Shown here: positions 34,002-47,480 of the stretch, piece by piece | How the letters are laid out: each line of letters opens with the position of its first letter | Position numbering within the stretch: the first letter of the stretch is position 1 | Assembly (NCBI GenBank): GCA_038025085.1 | Contig: CM076152.1 | Coordinates: forward strand, 32,305,501-32,369,500 | Length of the DNA stretch: 64,000 nucleotides | From: Tetragonia tetragonoides | Lineage: Eukaryota; Streptophyta; Magnoliopsida; Caryophyllales; Aizoaceae | Direction: 5' to 3' | Made by a program: the position numbers and the translations under genes | Notes under the pieces: generated by a model | The model's database searches: none | What the model saw: the letters and a program-made list of their open reading frames with translations, nothing else | Told to the model about the DNA's origin: nothing

Positions 34002-34328
34002 TACTCCCTCCGTCTCAGGTTCTTCCTTACATTTTTCTTTTTGGGTTGTTTCCCATTCTTCCTTACATTACCTGTTTTAGGCAGTTTTGAGTAACAAAAT
34101 GTCCATTATACCCTTATGGTTTGTCCCCCTCTCTCTCCTCATTACCCTTACAGTTTTCTTCACCCACTCACTCACCCACCACCCCCACCCACCACTGAAG
34201 GAGAGAGAATGGGAAAGGGGTCAAAGGTGAGGCTAACTGAGCAAGGGCATGTTGGGAATGTTTGTATCAAATTTTATTTTATTTGGTCCATTTCACAATT
34301 TAAGGAAGAACCTGGGACGTAGGGAGTA
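34002..34328. mobile_element. Stowaway-like MITE, 327 bp
   Basis: The left end is tactccctccgtctcaggtt then cttccttaca. The right end reverse-complemented is tactccctacgtcccaggtt then cttccttaa. TA ends and the ctccctccgt consensus are typical of Stowaway elements. Open frames inside are not genes. Confidence 0.85.
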
Positions 34329-34549
34329 AATTTTTATAGTTGTGTAACAAAAGTTATTTGATTTTAGAAAAATTGGTTGCCAATAATCCGAAGTTTGGCC
34401 CGTCAGCCGCTAATAATCATAATCATAATATCTATATATTAGAGGCATTTTCTGACATCATAGAAGGCGTCCACCTAAGCGAATCATTGTAATAAAATTT
34501 TAATATAAATATAAAATAGAAAAATAGATTTTGGAATAGAATATATATT

Positions 34550-35430
34550 AAAGTTGTACTTTTCTAAATCTTTAAAGAGAATACTATTAGAGGTTCACAT
34601 ATATAATATATACTAAAATTGTAGTTTCCTAAATCGTGCAAGAGTAGACTATTAGATTTTAACAAGCATCTAACTTTACTTCTACCGCTTAATAAATTAA
34701 ATTTCTTCTACCATTGGAAAGAGTATGAAATATCCTTTAAAATGAGACTAATTTGTACTATATTTTATTGATGGGAAATAGACACGCGGGAACTTGATCA
34801 AGTAAAAATAAAACAAAAGAAACGTGCTTCATGTTGTTACAATACGTAGGTTAGATTCCATTCACTTGTGAACATTTTGGCTAATTTGTCTCCTATACTA
34901 AACATGAAGCTGAAATGTCCAAATTACAGCAATCCAGCTATCTACAAATGCCATTAGGTTCACATTTTTTACCTTATATCTTAAATTCCTTGATTAACAA
35001 ATTTATCAACTTAAGACTTCAATAGACCTTCATTATCGTCTCCCAACATTATAAGCTAAAAGCTATGCTAAGTACTGTGTGATAAACTCGACACCCCAAC
35101 ATATATATGGACAATCAATTCACTTTAGGACAAATATAACAATGAGAAATATCTTTTTTTTTTTTGAGGGATATAACATTAGAGATAGATATGGAAAACA
35201 TAGCTAAAAGTTAAAAGTATACAATGAAAACCTCTATTTCAATGTCTTCCTGTATGCCTAGCGAAAATTGGAACATTTTGGTTAATTAAAGATTAAAACT
35301 TTTGATCACAATAATAATTTAGAATATATACTAAAGTTGTAATTTTCTAAATTGTTAAAGAGTAGACTATTAGATTTTAACTAGCATATAACTTTATTGT
35401 TACCGCTTAAAAAATTAAATTTCTTCCTGG
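34550..35430. repeat. Interspersed direct repeats of about 110 bp near the Helitron 5' end
   Basis: The segment atatactaaa.ttgta.ttt.ctaaat then agagtagactattagatttt and taccgctta.aaattaaatt occurs near 34600-34710 and 35330-35425. A partial copy is near 34545-34595. The motif ccattggaaagagtatgaaa (34710) has a relative near 44140. Confidence 0.65.
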
Positions 35431-36052
35431 AATTTTCTATTCTAACCGCCGTTAGAATAACGGGAAGCATGAGGCGCGTCAAAGCAAGTGGGCATATTTT
35501 GCCAATAGAAACGCGCGAGGGTGTTGCTTTGAGAATAATTTATTAGCCGGTCACAGCAGATTCCAACCTCTGTAATATTTGGTCAGTGCTTTGAATTATT
35601 TTGTAAAAGATTTGAAGTTTCTCATCCATTGATTGGGCATATCTAGAGTTGGATCTGACCAACACTCGTAGCCGGTTACCAAAAGAACTCAAGGGCTATA
35701 TTATGTTTCTCATAGAATTGCTTAAATTTGCAAGAGAATGTATGTATCTCATCCATTGAGTGGACATAATAAAAAGAGAAAACGAAGAATTTATAATTTC
35801 AGACTTAAATTCAAAATGGGCTTAATAGTTGATAATTAAATCAAACATGTCTTTCCCAATTTCAATCATCAATTATTCTTTTCTGGGTTTGTTACTTGCT
35901 AGGCCCTCTGTTCTCAAACGCCCAATGAGGGCGGGGCGGTGCCGGAGGGTTGAAAACCCAATTGAGAAAAAATGAAAAGGGAAATAAAGATGAGGAGTGA
36001 GATTATAGAGAGGGAGATGGTGGAGTTAGTTTGATGTTGCTATTGTTATATG

Positions 36053-36075
36053 AGTGAGAGAGAGAGAGAGAGAGA
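36053..36075. repeat. (GA)n microsatellite
   Basis: A run of gagaga of about 23 bases. The surrounding 36080-36310 is GT-rich and codes for nothing recognisable. Confidence 0.85.
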
Positions 36076-37198
36076 AAGATAGGGGGGGCAAATTTCACTC
36101 ACGGACCACGGTGGCTGGTGCGGGGTGGTGTGCGGCGAGCAGCGAGCGTGAGGTAGGTGCAATGGTGGTTGTTGATCAATGGTGGTGATGGAGTTCAGGA
36201 GTTGTCTCGTGATATTGATGATGGTGGATTGATAATCTGATTTTTAGTTGTTGCCTCTAGTTTTGTCATCTTTAGTTCTTGATGATGGTAAAGCGCCAAT
36301 GATGATGATCTGGATCTTTTTTCTCTTTTATTTTATGATTCTTTTCTTTTCTTAATTACTTTTGTTTGTCTTTCCTTTTTTTGAGCTCATTACTTTGGTT
36401 TATTTGATTAACGTATTTCTTTTCCTTTTTCTTGGTGGGTTAGTTTTTGGTTCTTTATCAATATTTCAATATATAATTATTGATTAAAAAAATTAGTTTA
36501 TATACAATTATTTTTCAATTTCAAATGTTAAGAGTTTGGGTGATCTGTTTTCATGTGAACAAAGGTAACTACATAAACCTACAATAATTACAGGTTCCAA
36601 TATTATTAGTCGTCTAATGTAGGGGTTACTAGGTTAATCGCTTTATTCGCAAGGTGTTGAAACAAAATATTGTAGGAGTCACTACAATGGTTTTAAGAAT
36701 AATTTTTTCGCTAACTAGGGTCACTTTTAACTTATTTAGGGTCACATATAGTTGTTCAACACAATAATTTTTATAAAACGGTCTTTTCGTAACTTTTGGT
36801 AGGACGAGGTCACTTTTCAATGAAACATAGATCACTGCTCACCATAAGTAACCCTATATCACTAAATAGTAACCCTATTTTTCTCACACAAGACTTGATG
36901 ATATATAATAGTCATACATTAATGATTTAAGTTAATCATCATATATCATAAAGGGTCACTTTAAAAATTCAATGGTACTATTCAATTAATTATGGTCACT
37001 TCTATGATTCTAAGTGTAACTTCTACGTATACGGGTACTAATATTGGTACATTTTTACTTGTCAAAACAAGGGTGTAAGTGAATGACGACCAAGACACAC
37101 CCTAGCCTATTAAGTCAGGTTCAGATTCTCGTGTTCAATAGCCAAAATATTAGACTAAATGAACAACCAACGCAAAAACTGGCCCGACCCCATCAAAT

Positions 37199-37765
37199 AA
37201 CTTAGAAGTGACCCTAAATCAGTGCATAGTGACCCTTGAATTCACATAAGTGACCCTTATACTATATGTTTTACTTGTTAATGTATGACGTACTTTAGAT
37301 GTACGATACATTTTTTTTCCAAATAATTTAAAAGTGACCCTAATTCACTATTTAGTGGCAATTTAGTCCATATGAGTGACTCTAGTAATACATGACGTTT
37401 TACTTGTTAATCTATGACGTACTATTAGATATACGATCCGTTTATTTATTTACCTTTTTTTAAAATAACTTAGAAGCAAGTGACCCTAATTCACTACATA
37501 GTGACCCTTTAATTCATAGAAGTGACTCTTGCAAATAGGACGTTTTACTTGTCAATATACGACGTACTATTATTAGATATGCGATCCCTTCATTTTTTAT
37601 TTTTTTTTCAAATAATTTAGAAGTGACCCTAATTCATTGCATAGTAACCTTTTAATTTATATAAGTGACTCTTGTAATATATGACATTTTACTTGTTAGT
37701 GTATGGCGTAGTACTATTAGCTGTATGATCCATTAGTTTGTTTTTTTTAGTTTTTTTTTTTATGA
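37199..37765. repeat. Four tandem repeats of about 140 bp, left palindrome arm
   Basis: Units start near 37199, 37325, 37467 and 37615. Each begins ttagaagtgaccctaattca (variants), continues gtgaccctt, ataagtgactctt, gttttacttgt, atgacgtact and a T-rich stretch. The inverted counterpart lies at about 41870-42420. Confidence 0.85.
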
Positions 37766-40427
37766 TCAAAACTATAGTCTTTGCAATATGTCTCTTTGTG
37801 AGGAGCGTTTAAAAAGTGACAAGTTTACTAAGTTGCTTGAATCTTCTCCAAAACCAAAAGGGCCTAATTGTATTAATGGGACACTATGGGTTGTCATGGT
37901 GGCTGGCTCGCTCTACTGGATTTACTAATTATAGGCATCAGGTATGTACGTAATAATGTTCTTCTTCTCTCTCTTCTTTTTTTTTTTATTATTTAATGGG
38001 TAATGAATAATTGCTACTGATGCATGTATTCATCTTTATCGATCATACTATTCTATATGTTACACGTTAGTTGTACGTACATATTAATGATCAATGTATT
38101 TCTATTACGTCATATTTAATAGGCTATTATGTCCTAACAAAGCAGTTACTATTATTGGTATTTGTAGTTATTTTAGGTCAATGTAATTGTCTTTGGGTCA
38201 CATGATAATAGATAGGCCAATGTAGTTTTTTCAAATAACATAGAAGAAAGTGATACTCATCAACATATTTTTGTTATGCCATAAATAACGAGACACTAAC
38301 TAAACAGAAAACAACTAACAAGACCATCAATAATTGTCTATTAGTTACCACTATATGGGATATTATATCAACAAAAAACAGCTATTAATTCGACAAGTAA
38401 TATTCATTTTACAAATTAATGATCATCAATGTATTTCTATTACATCATACTTAATGGGCTATTATGTCCTAACAAAGCAACTACTACTATTGGTATCTGT
38501 AGTGATTTCAGGTCAACTTAGTTGCCTTTGGTCACATGATAATAGACAGGAAAGTGCTTATAGTTCTATATCGTTCAATTTTTAAAGACTGTAATGATTG
38601 CATAGTGATTCTTGAATTCATTTAAGTGACTATTGTGATACATGAATGACAAATAGAAATTTATTTATATTACTCAAAAATTGCCCAAGGAAACAGTATT
38701 ATTAATTTTAAATAAAAATATAATTTCTAAAAAGTCAAAATCACACAATTGTACACATGTCATGACGAAACAATTATTCCAAATCCTAGTAACCTATAAG
38801 GTGATGTGTAATAACTATATCTTATATGTATATATATAATACCTCTACGAAAACTATCATCGCTTACATATCTATTATCATATGACACAAAGGCAACTAT
38901 CCCAATATTTTTTTATTAATAAACAATTTTTGCGTATCTTTGAGTGAATGAAACACTAATGTCGATATGAATAGTTATTATAGTTAACTGTAATTGCCTT
39001 AATATCACATGATAATAGATATATAAGCGATCCTAGTTGTTTTGTAGATATTCAAACAACCATAGATGTGACTAATGCGTATAAACTAATGAATAGTAAC
39101 CCTCAAAAGATTAAAAAAAATAAGTAGAAACAAAAACCTTCAAAGGCTAAATATCAATGTTTTTCGAATAGGCTATAACAAGACAATCTATTATGTGATA
39201 AAAAGAAGATCATTAATCCCATTAGTAATAACGATTTTGTGTTGAAAAATGCCAAAGAAAGTGATACTCATTAATGTATTTTTGTTATGCCATAAATAAC
39301 GAGACACTAACTAAACCGAAAACAATTAACAAGACCATCAATAGTTGTCTATTAGATACCACTATATGGGATAATATATCAACAAAAAACAACTATTAAT
39401 TCGACAAATAATATTCATTTTCTAAATTAAAGGGCTATTATGTTCCAACAAAGCAATTACTACTATTGGTATTTGTAGTTATTTTAGGTCAATGTAGTTG
39501 GCTTTGGGTCACATGATAATAGACAAGTAAGTGATTACAAATAGCTAACCAAATTGATAACCATCAACACTTTTCTACTACTCTTTAGCTCATGATGAGA
39601 TATTATCCAAACACAAGATAACTAATAAATCATTAAATGAATTCAAGAATCACTATGCAATCATTATAGTCATTAAAAATTGAACGCTATAGAACTATAA
39701 GCACTTTCCTGTCTATTATCATGTGACCCAAAGGAAATTACATTAACCTGAAATAACTACAGATACCAATAGTAGTAGTTGCTTTGTTAAGACATAATAG
39801 CCCATTAGGTATGACATAATAGAAATACATTATTGATCATCATTAATTTGTAAAATGAATATTACTTGTCGAATTAATAACTGTTTTTTGTTATAATATC
39901 CTATATAGTGGTAGCTAATAGACAACTATTAATGGTCTTGTTAGTTGTTTTCTATTTAGTTAGTGTCTCGTTATTTATTGCATAACAAAAGTATGTTGAT
40001 GAGTATCAGTTTGTTTGACGTTTTTCAACACAAAATCGTTATTACTTATGAGATTAATGATTTTCTTTTTATCACATTATAGATTGTCTTGTTATAGCCT
40101 ATTCGAAAAACATTGATATTTAGCCTTTGAAGTTTATGTTTCTACTTTTTTTTACTATTCATTATTTTGTACGCATTAGTCACAACTATGGTAGTTTGAG
40201 TATCTACAAAATAACTAGGACCGCTTATGTAGCTATTATCATGTGATATTAAGAAGACTATAGTTAACTAGAATAACTATTCATATCGACATTAGTGTTT
40301 CATTCACTGTGGGCTCAAAGATGCGCGAAATGTTTATAAATATAAAATAATTATAGTTGCCGTTGTGTTATATGATAATAGATATGTAAGCGATGATAAT
40401 TTTCGTGGAGGTATTATACACATATAC

Positions 40428-41207
40428 TCCCTCCGTCCCACTTTACGTTCCCAATTTCCTTTTTGGTTTGTTCCTTGTTTACGTTCACAATTCCTTATTT
40501 GGTAAATTTTTTGCTATGAAATTACACTTTGCCCCTCACTTAAATTGTGTTTTGTTTTTGTTAATTCATCATTTAATAAAACTAATTCAACCTTAATTAC
40601 CAAAAAAAAAAACTAATTCAACCTATTAAATTAAACAAACCCAACCCCAAAATCCCTCACTATCCTTCTCTCTCCTCACACCATCTTCACCACCACCATA
40701 GCCACCCTCATGTCACTTTCTCTCTCCTCACACCATCTTCACCACCACCATAACTACTCTCATGTCACTTTCTCTGTCCTCAGATCTCTCTCCCTTACCA
40801 CCACCGCCGCCGCTGTCCAACCTCCCGCACCATAATCACCACCCATATCTCTCTTCGAGCTTTTTGACACCTTCTGTCGGAGCCACTCACCGGAGAACTA
40901 ATTTTCGGCGCCATATCCGACTTTGGTTGGTGTCTTGGTGATTTCGTGGTTAGATTTGAAGTGAGAGAAAGAGATAAGGGTTATGGTATGCTGTTGGTAG
41001 TTTAGGGGATAGAATTGGGGATCTGCGGAGAGAGAAAGAGAGAATGGAGGATGGTGGTGGCTGGTGTTCGATCTAGTTCTTCCGAGAGAGAAAGGAGCTG
41101 GTAGTTATGGTGTTGGTGGGTGGTGGTCCATCTGAGACGTCTAATGATCAGAGAGAGAAAGGGGGTGGTGAAGATGGTGTGAAGATGGTGGTCCATCTTA
41201 GACTTCT
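40428..41207. mobile_element. MITE-like insertion in the right palindrome arm
   Basis: It starts tactccctccgtcccacttt (a Stowaway-type end) and breaks the palindrome homology on both sides. It contains two direct copies of about 55 bp (tctctcctcacaccatcttc then accaccaccata, about 40670 and 40725). Near its right side lies the inverted complement (ggtggtgaagatggtgtgaa). The right terminal repeat is not recognisable. Confidence 0.5.
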
Positions 41208-41869
41208 AATTTGTAAAATGACTATTACTTGTCGAATTCATAATTGTATTTTGTTGATATAATATCCCATATAGTGGTAGCTAATAGACAACTATTGATG
41301 GTCTTGTTAGTTGTTTTCTGTTTAGTTAGTATCTCGTTATTTATGGCATAACAAAAATACGTTGGTGAGTATCACTTTCTTCTAAGTTATTTAAAAAACT
41401 ACATTGGCCTGTCTATTATCATGTGATCCAAAGACAATTATATTGACTTGAAATAACTATAAATATCAATAATAGTAGCTGCTTTATTAGGACATAATAG
41501 CCTATTAAATATGACGTAATAAAAATACATTGATCATTAATATGTACGTACAACTAACGTGTAACATATAGAATAGTATGATCGATAAAGATGAATACAT
41601 GCATCAGTAGCAATTATTTATTACCCATTAAATTAAAAATAAAAAAATAAAAAAAGAGGGAAGAAGAACATTATTACGTACATACTTGATGCCTATAATT
41701 AGTAAAGCCAGTAGAGCGAGCCAGCCACCATGACTGCCCATCGTGTCCCATTAATACCATTAGGCTCTTTTGGTTTTGGAGAAGATTCAAGCAACTCAGT
41801 AAACTTGTCACTTTTTAAACGCCCCTCACAAATGGAAGAAAGACATATTGCAAAGACTATGGTTTTGAT

Positions 41870-42424
41870 TATAAGAAAAACAAATAGATCGTACAGCTAA
41901 TAGTACTACGCCATACACTAACAAGTAAAATATCATATATTACAAGAGTCACTTATATGAAATAAAGAGTTACTATACAATGAATTACGGTCACTTCTAA
42001 ATTATTTGAAAAAAGAAAAAAAAAATGAAGCAAGGGATTGCATATCTAATAGTACGTCGTGCATTGACAAGTAAAACATCCTATATATGCAAGAGTCACT
42101 TATATGAATTAAAGGGTCACTATGCAGTGAATTAGGGTCACTTACTTCTAAGTTATTTAAAAAAAAGGTAAATAAATAAACGGATCTTATATCTAATAGT
42201 ACGTCATAGATTAACAAGTAAAACGTCATATATTACTAGAGTCACTCATATGGACTAAATGGTCACTAAGTAGTCAATTAGAGTCACTTCTAAATTATTT
42301 GGAAAAAAAAATGTATCGTATATCTAAAAGTACGTCATACATTAACAAGTAAAACATATATTATAAGGGTTACTTATGTGAATTCAAGGGTCATTATGCA
42401 TTGATTTAGGGTCACTTCTAAGTT
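41870..42424. repeat. Tandem repeats of about 140 bp, right palindrome arm (inverted)
   Basis: These are the inverse of 37199-37765, with repeated agggtcacttctaa, agtacgtcatagattaacaa and aagtaaaacat blocks. Confidence 0.85.
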
Positions 42425-43147
42425 TTTTTTTTGGTGCAAGTCAGAAATTGTATTATTGCTCTCTGTAATGTAACAAGATTACAGTCCTTAGGCAATGTAG
42501 ATCCAAGGCCACCTACTAGGTAGGGTTCCTTTTTGCTACATCCCTCTACTACCTTACATCCCTTCAATCTGGTGCAACTCACTACAGACAATGGTTCACC
42601 CTCTCTGTAAACATTACAATTTGCAAAAATTGTTTCCCACCATCTCTGTAAACATTACAATTTGCAAAAATTATTTCTGACTTACAGCAAAATACAAAAA
42701 CATTTATATCTAAAAATATTACAACCAAAACTTCCAGGAGTTGATGTATTCTGATTCTGACATGCTGTTGAGTCTAGCTTCTGCCCACTGGTTTTGATTC
42801 CCCTGCTGTAACCTGCTGCATAACCTTGCTGTCTTCCTCCTGCTGTTTGCTGACTTGATGCCTAACACATGCACTGATGACCTGCTGCCTCTGCTGGTTG
42901 CTCATCTGGTGCAGTCCTGTCTTTTTGCCTGAGTCTACTGTGGTACAAGAGCACTTAAATTCTCTCTACCCATTTTTTGTCTTTGCTGTTGATTTTTCTC
43001 AGTCTGCTGCACTGTTGTATTCTGATCCTCACTGGTTGCTGAATCTGCTGCATGATCTGCATCACAGAAAGAGTGTTTCCCACAAAATGTTTAATATTTC
43101 TGCTTCTCCACAACCAGTATACAGCTGCTGCTAGCCCAGCTGCATAT
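42425..43147 (-). mobile_element. 5'-truncated LINE fragment, 723 bp, with 11-bp target duplication
   Basis: On the minus strand it opens with AAGLAAAVYWLWRSRNIKHF, the end of the zinc-binding RT-associated region of plant L1 elements. It then has a 3'UTR and ends in poly(A), seen as the T run at 42424-42432. It is flanked by ACTTCTAAGTT at 42414-42424 and 43148-43158. It was inserted into the right arm of the palindrome. Confidence 0.88.
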
Positions 43148-43185
43148 ACTTCTAAGTTATTTGATGGGGTCGGGCCAGTTTTTGA

Positions 43186-43626
43186 TTAGTGTTCGTATAC
43201 ATTTTTACACATGTCAGATCAACGATTAGAGAACTATCCAAAATTATAATACCTACAAAGGTGATACGTAGTAGCTATGTTGATATTATAGTAGGTACCT
43301 ATAATCGCTTATGTATCTATTATCATGTTACATGAATGTAACTACAGTTAACTATAATAACTAGTCATACCAATTTATTTATTTTTAAGAAAATATTCAT
43401 ACCAATATTATTTTTTGGTTTTTTTTAGGGTTTATTGTTCACTTCAATGTCGGCTCAAAGACAGGCTTCTAAATAAATAAGTAAATATCCCCTAAAATAA
43501 TGAATAATAAATAAGTAAATATTAATTATGGGTTAAAATAACAACTTTCTTGGTCATATAATATGTTTGTATGGTGAGATAATGACCTCACAATTATCTG
43601 AATCTGTACAGAAAAAGAAGAAGTAC
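43186..43626. other. AT-rich interior of the Helitron-like insertion
   Basis: Near 43240-43340 there is another diverged, direct-orientation copy of the block at 38838-38900 (atacctacaaagg then gcttatgtatctattatcat). Nothing else is seen. Confidence 0.4.
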
Positions 43627-43752
43627 AAGCAAGTTCTTATGGATATACAACTCTCTAAAACGTATAATATATTTCTACGATAAAATAAGCAAGTTCTTAC
43701 AGGTGATATACTGCTCTCAAAAACGTATAATACATTTCTATGATAAAATATA
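43627..43752. repeat. Tandem repeat, two copies of about 63 bp
   Basis: aagcaagttcttat/ac, then ctctc.aaaacgtataata and atttcta.gataaaata, occurs twice in a row. Confidence 0.8.
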
Positions 43753-46700
43753 ACCTCCTAGAAATTTGGATATGTACACGAATGTACCCCTGAGTACTTT
43801 TACATTTAAAATATAAAACAAGACACCAGATGTTAAAAAAAAAAAGACAAAAACATATTATGAAGAGAAAGGCGCGTGGTATCAGGTGCAATTTGTCAAT
43901 GGTGGGACCACTTTTTAAGAAACAAATTGTTAACGTGAAGCAAGTGCGTGTGGGTAAGGATTAGACTATCAATTGTGCCATCATGTGGACCCCATTAATA
44001 GTAGCTAAAAGTTGCTTTTGTATTAAGAAAATATATACTTTACCTACAAACTGCCTAGCCAGTTAAACTTTACATAGGAAAAAAAAAGAAACAAATCTCA
44101 CCGGTACCGAGCGGTAGAATAGAAGCGCCCTTTCTTCCACCATTAGAAAGATTACGAAATATCACTTAAAATGAGACTCATTTGTATTATGTTTTGATTA
44201 AAAAAAATAAAGTATGAGTATTATAAAGATGCATAATTTTTACAACATAGGATGCCTGCACCAAAAAAAGTAATTAGCTTGACACAACTAAATAGTTGCA
44301 ACCTTAAAAAAAAAAAAGAGAAAAGATACGTGTATTCATTATATAGAAATTTAAAAAGCAATCTCAATGTATAATATAATCGCATAAAAGAAAATGCAAT
44401 AATAATGAAAGAAAATTTAAAATATACAATATCTCATTTAAAAGAATCTTTTACTCAAATAGTGCCACAAAATAAAGTATTGATCACTTTGGTTCAGTTT
44501 TAAAACTATTTGTCACGATGGTGTCTGCATAGGCTTGGACGTACAATTCCTGATAGGTTTTTCGATCCACGTTATACAGAGAGTCGCTAACCAAGTTAAC
44601 AACAATGAGGAATAGTCATTCTGCCTCTATGTGTCAGCGACTTATAGGTGAGTACTTTGGCGCAACACAATAGTAACAGGGGAGGGGATAGAAATATGGA
44701 CTAGAGGAATAACAATGGCGGAAGAGGGCAAGTGGTAACTCTGGTGAGAGAAAGCATAGAAAAAAAAAGATTACTATAATCAAAGGACCCAAATTTTCTG
44801 TAACCAAATTCAAATTTTTTTTGATGGGTAAGAAAGGCACCATGGCCTCAAATAACCAAATTCAATTGCTTTCTCATTAAAATTTCCGGGTACGAAAGTT
44901 TTGACATATTAAAAGAATCTTTTACTTTAAGCAACACCCTTAATATTAAATAATTAAAAATTAAATATCTAAGAAATCATTTATAGTTTATGCATTAGAA
45001 GTTTTATAACTTTCTTACATTTGACCATATTAGTCAAAAAGAAAATATAGTGGATTTTCATTTAATGTGATTACAGCAAATTCTTTACGTTATGTTTACA
45101 ATAGCAAACAATTTTTTTGGTGTTCTTTTACTAATAAAAGGTAATACAACCCATTTACACTGCTTCTTTGAGTATTAATATCAAAAAAGAGATTGACCTT
45201 CCATAAAGTCCTATAGAGATATTTGTACCAAAGATCAACATGTTGTAACTTATAAGATAATACATAGGGTTTTTTTTAAAGGCGACATAAGGCATATATA
45301 GATAAATCATATACTGACATATCAAGAAATATAAACAAGTCAGGTCATAATACTAAATGTTACGTATATACATTGCTATTGGTTTGCAGACTTAAAGGTA
45401 TCGTTTTTTGTGTGTGTGGTATATAAATCTTATACAATATCAAATTATATATCAACTTTACAAATGCCCCTCAAAAGAAATATCAACTTTACAAATGATT
45501 TTATCAGGTTGAAATTAACTTTTTGAGAGAATTAGGGTAAGTTTGTTACTACAAGAACTGAACTAAATTCAACATTATTAAATTGGACATTACTGAACTA
45601 AATTGGACAAAAGTGAACTGATTATATAAGCTCTAACAAACACACCCTTAATATGATTCTATACATGAAGGGAGGTAATAATGATAATAATTAAATCAAT
45701 ACCACGCTTGGCTAACATGCATGCTCTACTATGCAATAGTAATGGGGTTAAATTTAGATTGTCTAGATCATACTCCCCCTCCTAATTCCCCCTCCTTTTT
45801 ATTTATCACCCTCCCCCATTCTAAATCTCAACAGAGATTCACATTCAAAATCATGGATTGATGTCATACCCACGCCTCTTCATTCTAGAATTGGTCCTTT
45901 CTTCCTTACTTTACATGTAGAGTCAATGCCATAGATTTTACATTTTTTTTTTTTTTCCACTCAGCTCACATTTCAATCATTTTTTTATGGAAATTTGTCA
46001 ATTTTACTAATAAAATATGTCTTTTTTTAATGATAGATGAAACAATAACTACTACCCTTAAAACAATAGGAAGCAAAATCCTATTTTCAACTACATGTAG
46101 AATCACACTGCACCATTACCAAACCCCGCCCCCAAAAAACAGATAAAAAATACTACTGATAAACGACGAAAAGTTTGGGATGTTATTTCTTTAATTTCAA
46201 ATTTTGGCTATGAATTTTATAATATAGACAATTAACAATGGCAATTAGACAATCAACCAATGAATACTACAAAAGAAATATTAACATTCATCTAAAAGGT
46301 ATTTTGAGTTTGCATGGTAAAAAAGATTTTGAAAATATATTTTTAATTCAAATTGGTAATAAGAGTTACAATTGTTCATTATTGTGGCCCATATAGATAT
46401 ACTGCATAAAAATCTTATTATATGATATTAATGATTAAAATAATTATATTAATGTTTATTTATACATTACGAAATAATTTTTCAAAACTAATGGTTATAC
46501 TTATGATTTTTGATTGATATGATCAATAATTTTGTGACTGCATCCGACGCGTACACCTTATTGAATCATTTAAGATTAGAATTAAAAGTTTCACCTATAA
46601 TGCGAGCCACTAAGCTAACTAAATAATAAAATATAATTAAGATATAATATCAGGTAAAAAGAATAAGTTATATTTTTAAGATATAAAATTAAGGAGGTAT

Positions 46701-47480
46701 TTTCTGGCATTACTAAGTTGTAATATCAGGTATTTAGTAGTTTTTCAGGTGAAAAGAACAAATTCTAAGCTCCTATTCTTTTCAACGAAATGGTGTAAAA
46801 CAGCACGAAACTGAAAGAAATAAAATGACACGAAAGATGACGGAACAGAATGACATGACGGATACAAAAATGTGAGAGAAAATAAAATACAAATGAGATC
46901 CAATGCATATTGAAATGGAACCGTTCATATTAACTTTGCATATATACAACGCTAATTAATTCCACTAAATATTATATACAAGTATAAAACTAATATACAA
47001 AATAACACATATATAATACCATTTATGTCATTCTGATAAATTATTTCAATATATGACGAACTACTTGGCCTCCCCAAGCATATAAGCCACCGAACATGTA
47101 AAGTTCACGAAAAACTAAAGTAATTAGGATGATCAAAAGAGTTTGAATTATAAGTTAGAGTTTTAAGAGAGTTTGATAGTCAATAGATAGAGCACACGTA
47201 AGAGAAAAAATTACTTAAAAAAGTTTTTTAAAAAATTTGACAAATACATGAGAAAAACAAAGATATTGTCGTAATATTTTTTTTTTGTTTTTCTATTGGT
47301 GCATATATGCATACCACTAAAAATATTGAATGTAAACTTTTTCACTTAACTTTTCAATGCACAAGATTTATCTAACACGAATTCAAATTATCGAAGTGAA
47401 ATTGCCAACATACTACGATCCTCGATATTATTTATCAATATCAAATGAGTGTATTTATTTCAAAATATTAACACCTAATC
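43753..47480. other. AT-rich interior of the Helitron-like insertion without genes
   Basis: No ORF with recognisable protein content, no terminal repeats and no RNA gene was seen in about 3.7 kb. Short open frames (for example near 44640-44840) look random. Confidence 0.5.

Larger units (their letters stand above)
37165..43185. repeat. Large nested palindrome (about 6 kb, axis near 39.6 kb)
   Basis: Left arm landmarks recur inverted in the right arm: actggcccgaccccatcaaa (37172 / about 43170), catggtggctggctcgctct (about 37899 / about 41720), gcatgtattcatctttatcg (about 38023 / about 41590), gagacactaactaaac and gtctattag..accactatat (about 38290 / about 41290), and the block near 38838-39255 (inverse at 40020-40427). 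The right arm is interrupted by a LINE fragment (42425-43147) and a MITE-like block (40428-41207). The inner part contains an extra direct copy (38240-38640 and 39256-39540). No coding sequence. It resembles a foldback-type element. Confidence 0.8.

Noticed and set aside
37199..37765. CRISPR-like array
   Set aside because: The repeats are about 140 bp, imperfect, without uniform spacers, and mirrored in an inverted arm. The genome is a plant's.
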